From Actinomycetota bacterium (GTDB lineage: Bacteria; Actinomycetota; Acidimicrobiia; Acidimicrobiales; Ilumatobacteraceae): DNA of 6,454 nucleotides. Position 1 is the stretch's first letter, and each line of letters opens with the position of its first letter. Below are positions 1 through 4,342 of the stretch, piece by piece. Location of the stretch: the NCBI GenBank assembly GCA_005787025.1, contig SYCH01000181.1:1-6454 (forward strand), read 5' to 3'. The position numbers and the translations under genes were made by a program. The notes under the pieces were generated by a model. The model was not told where the DNA came from. It worked only from the letters and a program-made list of their open reading frames with translations, and did not search any database.

Positions 1-2
1 CC

Positions 3-1016
3 ATCGGTGACGATGCATTCGCCGAGCAGATCGCCGCGGTGTCCGACCTCGAGATGTTGTCGGGCATCCGGCCGGGGTATTTCGACATCTGCACCGCTGC
101 CGCCTTTCGCTGGTTCGCCGACGAGGCGGTCGACGTGATGGTGATCGAGGTCGGACTGCTGGGCCGATGGGACGCGACGAACGTCGTGAACGCCCAGGTG
201 GCCGTCATCACCAACATCGGTCTCGATCACACCGAGTTCGCCGGACCGACCAAGGCCGACGTGGCCCGCGAGAAGGCCGGCATCATCAAGCCGGGCAGTG
301 CGGTGGTGTGCGGTGAGACCGCGCCCGAGATCGTGGAGTTCTTCGCCGACGCGGGCGGGGCGTCACTGTTGGTTCGCGGCACCGATTTCGACGTCGACAG
401 CAACCAACTGGCACTCGGCGGACGCCTGGTCGGGGTGCGCACACCGACGACCATCTACTCCGATGTCGTCGTTCCGCTCCACGGTCGTCATCAGGCCGAC
501 AACGCCGTGGTGGCCATCACCGCGGTCGAGACCTTCTTTGCTCGACCGCTCGCGCAAGAGGTGATCGACGAGGGAATGGCGGCGGTCACCATGCCCGGAC
601 GCTTCGAGGTGATGGGGCATCAACCGTTGGTGATCATCGACGGCGCGCACAATCCGGCGGGCGCCGACGTGTGCGCGGCGGTGTTCTTCGAGGACTTCGA
701 TCCGGCCGGTCGGCGCGTGCTGGTGGTCGGCTGTCTGAAAGGTCGCGACCCCGACGACATGTTGTCGGCGTTGCGTGCCGACGAGTTCGATCTGGTGATC
801 AGTTGCCCGGCACCGTCGCCGCGGGGGATGCCGGCGACGGATCTGGTGGAGGCGGCCCGCCGTGTGGGTTGCGACACCGTCGAGTCGGCGACATCGGTGG
901 AGCGAGCCATCGATCGGGCGTTGAGCGAGGCCGGACCCGATGACGCGATTCTCGTGACCGGATCGCTCTATGTCGTGGGTGCCGCCCGTCCGCACGTGGC
1001 CCGCCGGCTGCCTTGA
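3..1016 (+). CDS. folC: Folylpolyglutamate synthase / dihydrofolate synthase, 3' part (5' end outside window)
   Basis: Cytoplasmic ATP-dependent ligase of the Mur ligase superfamily that adds glutamate to (dihydro)folate. The frame is open to the left edge: codons upstream of the GTG at 39 read IGDDAFAEQIAA and fit the family, so that GTG is not the start. Visible motifs are EVGLLGRWDATN (nt 147-182, family form EVGLGGRxDATN), TNIGLDH (210-230), REKAGIIKPG (about 264-296) of the central domain, DGAHNP (639-656) opening the C-terminal domain, and TGSLYVVG (about 957-980) near the end. About 337 residues are present. The P-loop GTNGKGS and roughly the first 100 residues should lie outside, judging from the usual length of about 430. 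The gene ends with TGA at 1014-1016, and ndk begins 33 bp later. In Streptomyces and Mycobacterium a small DUF4233 gene normally separates folC and ndk; here it is absent. The family call is firm; whether the enzyme has one or both activities cannot be read from this part. Confidence 0.96.
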   Translation: MGDDAFAEQIAAVSDLEMLSGIRPGYFDICTAAAFRWFADEAVDVMVIEVGLLGRWDATNVVNAQVAVITNIGLDHTEFAGPTKADVAREKAGIIKPGSAVVCGETAPEIVEFFADAGGASLLVRGTDFDVDSNQLALGGRLVGVRTPTTIYSDVVVPLHGRHQADNAVVAITAVETFFARPLAQEVIDEGMAAVTMPGRFEVMGHQPLVIIDGAHNPAGADVCAAVFFEDFDPAGRRVLVVGCLKGRDPDDMLSALRADEFDLVISCPAPSPRGMPATDLVEAARRVGCDTVESATSVERAIDRALSEAGPDDAILVTGSLYVVGAARPHVARRLP

Positions 1017-1043
1017 GGACGCACCGGCACCCGCCGGTAACCT
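1013..1043 (+). promoter_or_regulatory. Candidate leaderless promoter of ndk
   Basis: A TTGAGG -35-like box (1013-1018) overlaps the folC stop codon. After a 19-bp spacer comes TAACCT (1038-1043), a match to the actinobacterial -10 pattern TANNNT. The ATG of ndk starts at 1050, exactly six bases after the -10 box, where transcription would be expected to begin. No Shine-Dalgarno-like purine run precedes the ATG (the bases are GACCCC). Together these fit a leaderless mRNA starting at the A of the ATG, a common arrangement in Actinomycetota. The spacer is a little long and no transcript data are available, so this is inference from spacing and motif. Confidence 0.5.
1023..1038. repeat. Perfect 6-bp inverted repeat in the folC-ndk gap
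   Basis: ACCGGC (1023-1028), loop ACCC, GCCGGT (1033-1038). It lies in the spacer of the proposed ndk promoter and its last base is the first base of the -10 box. There is no T-run after it, so it is a poor intrinsic terminator for folC. It could be an operator or chance in GC-rich DNA. Confidence 0.3.
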
Positions 1044-1049
1044 GACCCC

Positions 1050-1460
1050 ATGTCTGACCGCACCCTCGTCCTGTTCAAACCCGACACCGTCGAGCGGGGC
1101 CTCGTCGGCTCGGTTCTGTCCCGTTTCGAGTCCAAGGGGCTCACGATCGTGGCCATGGAACTACGGCGCCTCGATGCCGACACGCTGGCTCGCCATTACG
1201 AGGAGCACGTGGGCAAGGGTTTCTACGCCGACCTGGTGGCCTTCATGTCACGCGGTCCCGTGGTGGCTCTCGTGCTCGAGGGCCCGGAGAACACGTGGGA
1301 GGTGGTGCGTTCGATGATGGGTGCCACCAACCCGCGTACCGCCGCTCCCGGCACCATTCGTGGTGATTTGGGCATCCTTTTCACCGAAAACCTGGTCCAC
1401 GGCAGCGATTCATTGGAGTCGGCGGCCCGTGAGATCAGCATTTTCTTCCCCAATCTGTAA
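1050..1460 (+). CDS. ndk: Nucleoside diphosphate kinase
   Basis: Transfers the gamma-phosphate of ATP to nucleoside diphosphates through a phosphohistidine, balancing the NTP and dNTP pools in the cytoplasm. The protein has 136 residues, the usual length for bacterial NDK. It starts MSDRTLVLFKPD, with the conserved KPD motif (Lys10), and carries GATNPRTAAPGTIRGD (about 91-106), which holds the nucleotide-contacting Thr/Arg residues. The catalytic histidine is His117 in NLVHGSDS (114-121). The family is well conserved from end to end, with no missing key residue. The ATG at 1050 matches the family N-terminus but has no ribosome-binding site, in keeping with leaderless expression. It stands between folC and mreB; the 83-bp gap to mreB suggests that ndk may not be strictly part of the mre transcription unit. 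Confidence 0.98.
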   Translation: MSDRTLVLFKPDTVERGLVGSVLSRFESKGLTIVAMELRRLDADTLARHYEEHVGKGFYADLVAFMSRGPVVALVLEGPENTWEVVRSMMGATNPRTAAPGTIRGDLGILFTENLVHGSDSLESAAREISIFFPNL

Positions 1461-1485
1461 CATTCGGTCGATACACCCGGTTCGC

Positions 1486-1504
1486 CGGCGCCGATCCGGT
1501 GCCG
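1486..1504. other. GC-rich hairpin between ndk and mreB
   Basis: CGGCGCCG (1486-1493), loop ATC, then CGGTGCCG (1497-1504): an 8-bp stem with a single G-U pair. It sits 25 bases after the ndk stop and 25 bases before the mreB ribosome-binding site. No T-run follows, so it is not a classical intrinsic terminator. It could stabilise the ndk 3' end, act in the mreB leader, or be meaningless in such GC-rich DNA. Confidence 0.3.
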
Positions 1505-1529
1505 ACCGTCGTCCGGCTCTCGACAACGT

Positions 1530-1535
1530 AGGAGG
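1530..1535 (+). promoter_or_regulatory. Ribosome-binding site of mreB (AGGAGG)
   Basis: Perfect AGGAGG with eight bases before the ATG at 1544. It fixes the mreB start and is the strongest such site in the window, which fits MreB being needed in larger amounts than its membrane partners. Confidence 0.85.
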
Positions 1536-1543
1536 CTCTGGCC

Positions 1544-2575
1544 ATGGCCCGCAGTAACCCGCTGGCCCTCGGGCGCGACATAGCGATCGACCTCGGGACG
1601 GCCAACACCCTGATCTACGTGCGTGGACAGGGCGTGGTTCTGAACGAGCCCTCGGTGGTGGCTCTCGACGTGGCCGACGGACGGCCGGTCGCGGTGGGCG
1701 AGGAAGCCAAGCGCATGATGGGCCGTACCCCCGGGCACATTCGCGCCGTGCGCCCCCTGAAGGACGGCGTCATCGCGGACTTCGAGGTCTGCGAGAAGAT
1801 GTTGCGCTATTTCATCCAGCGGGTGCACAGCAGCCGGTGGAGCAAGCCGCGCATGGTCATCTGCGTGCCGTCCGGGATCACGGGCGTCGAGCAGCGTGCC
1901 GTCCAGGACGCCGCCGAATACGCCGGAGCTCGAAAGCCGGTGCACATCATCGAAGAGCCGATGGCGGCCGCCATCGGTGCGGACCTGCCGGTGCACGAAC
2001 CAAGCGGCAACATGATCGTCGACATCGGGGGCGGCACCACCGAGGTGGCCGTCATCTCCCTCGGAGGCATCGTCACGGCGCAGTCGGTCCGGGTGGCCGG
2101 CGACGAACTCGACGAAGCGGTGGTGGCGTTCCTGAAGAAGGAGTTCTCGCTCGCTGTCGGCGAGCGCACGGCCGAGGACATCAAGATGCAGATGGGATCG
2201 GCATGGCCCTTCGCCGAGGAGATGAAGGCCGAGATCCGTGGGCGCGACCTCATCAGCGGCTTGCCACGAACCATCACGTTGTCCACCGACCAGGTGCGCG
2301 AGGCGATCGCCGAACCGGTGGCGGCCATCGTCGACGCGGTGCGAGCGACGCTCGACAAGACACCTCCCGAATTGGCGGCCGACATCATGCACCAGGGAAT
2401 CACGATCACCGGTGGTGGTGCTCTGCTGGCCGGCATCGATCGGCGATTGGCCCATGAAACGGGTATGCCCATCAACATCGCGTCCGATCCCTTGTACTCG
2501 GTGGTCATCGGATCGGGGCGCGCGCTCGAGAACATCGAGATGATGGGTGGATTCCTCTCCCAGAGCGGCGACTAG
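1544..2575 (+). CDS. mreB: Rod shape-determining protein MreB (bacterial actin)
   Basis: ATP-binding actin homologue that forms membrane-bound filaments on the inner face of the cell membrane and guides the lateral-wall synthesis machinery. The 343 residues are a normal family length. The actin-fold nucleotide-binding motifs are all present: DLGTANTL (16-23, phosphate 1), VPSGITGVEQRAV (108-120, carrying the conserved Glu), DIGGGTTEV (160-168, phosphate 2) and TGGGALL (289-295, adenosine pocket). EIRGRDLISGLPRTI (230-244) is another MreB signature. The start is set by the AGGAGG eight bases upstream and by the short N-terminus before the first beta strand. There is no N-terminal amphipathic helix of the Gram-negative kind; Trp99 in SSRWSKPRM lies where the membrane-contacting loop of other MreBs lies (inference). 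mreC follows after 14 bp. MreB is absent from many polar-growing actinobacteria such as mycobacteria, so its presence helps exclude that group. Confidence 0.98.
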   Translation: MARSNPLALGRDIAIDLGTANTLIYVRGQGVVLNEPSVVALDVADGRPVAVGEEAKRMMGRTPGHIRAVRPLKDGVIADFEVCEKMLRYFIQRVHSSRWSKPRMVICVPSGITGVEQRAVQDAAEYAGARKPVHIIEEPMAAAIGADLPVHEPSGNMIVDIGGGTTEVAVISLGGIVTAQSVRVAGDELDEAVVAFLKKEFSLAVGERTAEDIKMQMGSAWPFAEEMKAEIRGRDLISGLPRTITLSTDQVREAIAEPVAAIVDAVRATLDKTPPELAADIMHQGITITGGGALLAGIDRRLAHETGMPINIASDPLYSVVIGSGRALENIEMMGGFLSQSGD

Positions 2576-2589
2576 GGGCGAATGTTTCC

Positions 2590-3747
2590 ATGCCGATCTA
2601 TTCGGTCAGCCGTCGTCGGGCCGTGGCTCTGCTCGCCTTGACGTCGATCCTGCTGATCACCCTCGATCAACAAGGCAACGGCATCGTCGGCGGTGCGCGC
2701 AACGCGTTCGGTTTCGTCTTCCAGCCGGTGGAGGAGGCCACCCGAGTGGTCACGCGTCCCGTCCAGAACGCCTGGCGCGGCATGACGAACTACGGCGAAC
2801 TCGAAGCCGAGAACGAGCGCTTACGCGATCAATTGGACCAGCAAGAAGGTGCATTCATCGCGGCGTTGGCGATCGTGCGCGATGCACAGGAGTTGTTGGC
2901 TCTCAACGGGATCGACAACCTCGCCGACGTCTCCTCGGTGACCGCGCAGGTGATCGGAGGAACACCGTCGAATTTCTCGCAAACGGTCGAGATCAATCAG
3001 GGATCGGATCGCGGATTGAAGGTGGGCATGGCCGTGGTCAACGCCGCTGGTTTGGTGGGCAAGGTCACCCAGGTGTTCTCGAACCGCTCGGTGGTGATGC
3101 TTTCGAGTGACGTGCAGTACGCCATTCCGGTGCAAATCGTGAACCAGGGCGAGGACCCGGCCAGCACCACGACATCGACCAGCACCACGACATCGACCAC
3201 CACCACGACATCGACCACCACCACGACATCGACCACCACCGCGACATCGACCACGGTGCCGACGGTGACCCCGTCCGGGGGAGTCGTTCCGTCCACGGCA
3301 TCGTCGACCACTCCGGCGACGTCCACGACCACCACGATCGTCGACCTCAGCGGGGTCGACTTCGGGGCACTGGTTCCCAGCACCGTGGCGGTGTCCACGA
3401 TCGCGCCGGGCGCGACGTCGTCGGCGCCGACCACCACCATCGACATCAACAACCTGCCGTCGGTCGAGACCGGCATCTTCCGGGGTCGGGGCCCGGACAA
3501 GGCGCCGGTGGTCGAGTTCGTCGATCAGAACGCACGATTCGGCGAGGTCCGAGTGGGTGCCCTCGTCATCACATCGGGTGGATCGAGCAGCTTGGCTCCC
3601 CGCGGAATCGTCGTCGGTCGGGTCATCAAGATCGTGGAGCGAACCGGAACCGCGGGTGCGGTGTTGGAAGTGCGCCTCACGGCGCGACTCACCACGTTGA
3701 ACTTCGTTCGGGTGCTCCTGTATCAGCCGGTGGTGTCGGGCGGATGA
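2590..3747 (+). CDS. mreC: Rod shape-determining protein MreC with a long Thr/Ser-rich insertion
   Basis: Bitopic membrane protein of the elongasome that binds and activates PBP2 outside the cell membrane. Layout: short basic cytoplasmic tail (1-10), transmembrane segment (about 11-26), coiled-coil stretch (about 68-105), then the extracellular beta domain in two parts. The first (about 112-186) includes TVEINQGSDRGLKVGMAVV and NAAGLVGKV. The second (about 292-380) includes GIFRGRG, VGALVITSGGSSSLAPRGI and VVGRV, the usual MreC ending. Between them lie about 105 residues (187-291) rich in Thr, Ser, Pro and Ala with no counterpart in typical MreC, which brings the length to 385 against a usual 270-320. 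The first part of the insertion is a tandem repeat. The start ATG at 2590 follows mreB by 14 bp with only a weak AGGGG upstream, so coupling to mreB translation is likely. The gene overlaps mreD by four bases. The family call is firm; the role of the insertion is unknown. Confidence 0.95.
   Translation: MPIYSVSRRRAVALLALTSILLITLDQQGNGIVGGARNAFGFVFQPVEEATRVVTRPVQNAWRGMTNYGELEAENERLRDQLDQQEGAFIAALAIVRDAQELLALNGIDNLADVSSVTAQVIGGTPSNFSQTVEINQGSDRGLKVGMAVVNAAGLVGKVTQVFSNRSVVMLSSDVQYAIPVQIVNQGEDPASTTTSTSTTTSTTTTTSTTTTTSTTTATSTTVPTVTPSGGVVPSTASSTTPATSTTTTIVDLSGVDFGALVPSTVAVSTIAPGATSSAPTTTIDINNLPSVETGIFRGRGPDKAPVVEFVDQNARFGEVRVGALVITSGGSSSLAPRGIVVGRVIKIVERTGTAGAVLEVRLTARLTTLNFVRVLLYQPVVSGG
3160..3249 (+). 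repeat. 18-bp tandem repeat, five units, inside mreC
   Basis: Five in-frame units beginning at 3160, 3178, 3196, 3214 and 3232, with consensus ACCACCACCACGACATCG. Units 3 and 4 are identical; the others differ at one or two positions (GCCAGC or ACCAGC at the start of units 1 and 2, GCG for ACG in unit 5). Each unit encodes six residues, mostly Thr, ending in Ser. Because 18 is a multiple of three, gain or loss of a unit would keep the frame open. Confidence 0.92.
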
Positions 3748-4280
3748 TCGATCTCGTCAATCGTCCCGGCATCCGATTGTTGATGGTCGGTCTCCCCGCG
3801 CTCGCGTTGCAGACGACCTTGTTGACCGAGCTGACCCTGTTCGGGGTTGTCATGCAATTGATCCTGTGCATGTCGATCGGGGCGGGTGTGGCGTCGGGAC
3901 CCGAAGGCGGTGCCTTCGCGGGGTTCGTGCTCGGCCTGATGTTCGATCTCGTTCTGACGTCACCGTTGGGTCTTTCGGCTTTGGTGTACGGACTGGCGGG
4001 ATTCGTGGGGGGATTCGCGTTTTCCACGTCCCTGGCGAATCCACGATGGTTGAACGCCGTGACATGCGCCGGATTGTCGGCGGCCGCCATGTTCGTCCAG
4101 CCGGTGGTGGCCAACTGGATCGGAGTCGAAGGTTGGATCTCGTCGCGCCTCGTGAAGGTGATGATCGTGGTCGCGTTGTTCAATGGAGTCGTCAGCTACG
4201 CGGTCGTGCCCGCGATGCGCTGGAGCCTCGCCGTGCGACGGTTGCAACGACTGGCCCCACCGTCGGAGGTCTTCTTGTGA
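3744..4280 (+). CDS. mreD: Rod shape-determining protein MreD
   Basis: Small integral membrane protein of the elongasome, thought to work with MreC in regulating PBP2-RodA. The 178 residues are a normal length. About six hydrophobic segments can be seen (roughly 11-27, 31-50, 57-73, 76-95, 103-124 and 136-157). The most telling motif is GLMFDLVLTSPLGLSALVYG (64-83), matching the MreD pattern of an Asp inside a membrane segment followed by PLGLSAL. The C-terminal tail (159-178) is basic and probably cytoplasmic. The ATG overlaps the mreC stop codon as ATGA, so translation is likely coupled. Near its end the gene contains a strong GGAGGT site (4265-4270) that serves a start codon overlapping its own stop. 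MreD is poorly conserved in sequence, so the call rests on topology, motif and position together. Confidence 0.93.
   Translation: MIDLVNRPGIRLLMVGLPALALQTTLLTELTLFGVVMQLILCMSIGAGVASGPEGGAFAGFVLGLMFDLVLTSPLGLSALVYGLAGFVGGFAFSTSLANPRWLNAVTCAGLSAAAMFVQPVVANWIGVEGWISSRLVKVMIVVALFNGVVSYAVVPAMRWSLAVRRLQRLAPPSEVFL
4264..4270 (+). promoter_or_regulatory. Strong ribosome-binding site at the end of mreD
   Basis: CGGAGGT inside the last codons of mreD. GGAGG ends seven bases before a GTG at 4277 that overlaps the mreD stop as GTGA. This is standard spacing and much better than anything upstream of the first in-frame PBP2 start (GTG at 4332, preceded only by GGCAGG at 4318-4323). It therefore points to translation starting at 4277, in a frame different from PBP2. 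Confidence 0.6.
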
Positions 4281-4342
4281 GTACTCGTCGGGTGAAGCCC
4301 GAGCGGGTCGCGACGATGGCAGGCTGTTCCCGTGGCAACTGA
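4277..4342 (+). CDS. 21-codon reading frame bridging mreD and mrdA (leader peptide or displaced mrdA start)
   Basis: GTG at 4277 overlaps the mreD stop (GTGA), has a good GGAGGT seven bases upstream, and reads 21 codons (VSTRRVKPERVATMAG then CSRGN) to TGA at 4340-4342. It overlaps the first codons of mrdA by 11 bases in another frame. The N-terminal residues are basic, like the cytoplasmic tail of a bitopic membrane protein. Three readings are possible: a small translated leader that hands ribosomes on to the PBP2 start; the real N-terminus of PBP2, separated from the rest by a one-base frame difference caused by a sequencing error, mutation or +1 frameshift; or chance. It is not a recognised protein. 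Confidence 0.35.
   Translation: MSTRRVKPERVATMAGCSRGN

Noticed and set aside
1458..1463. TAACAT at the ndk stop codon as a -10 box for mreB
   Set aside because: It fits TANNNT, but no acceptable -35 box lies 16-19 bp upstream and the first two bases belong to the TAA stop codon. It is too weak to call, although an mreB promoter in the 83-bp gap remains plausible.
1223..2455. Long antisense open frame of about 410 codons across ndk and mreB
   Set aside because: It lies opposite two well-conserved genes and its composition (rich in His, Arg, Asp, Gly) is what a GC-rich coding strand gives when read backwards. No recognisable motif or start signal.
2997..3500. Antisense frame with Val-Asp-Val repeats over the mreC insertion, looking like a hydrophobic repeat protein
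   Set aside because: The Val repeats are simply the reverse complement of the ACC/ACG/TCG Thr-Ser codons of the tandem repeat.
4287..4303. Small hairpin TCGGG-TGAAG-CCCGA between mreD and mrdA as a terminator
   Set aside because: Only five base pairs, no T-run, and located inside a tight operon junction.
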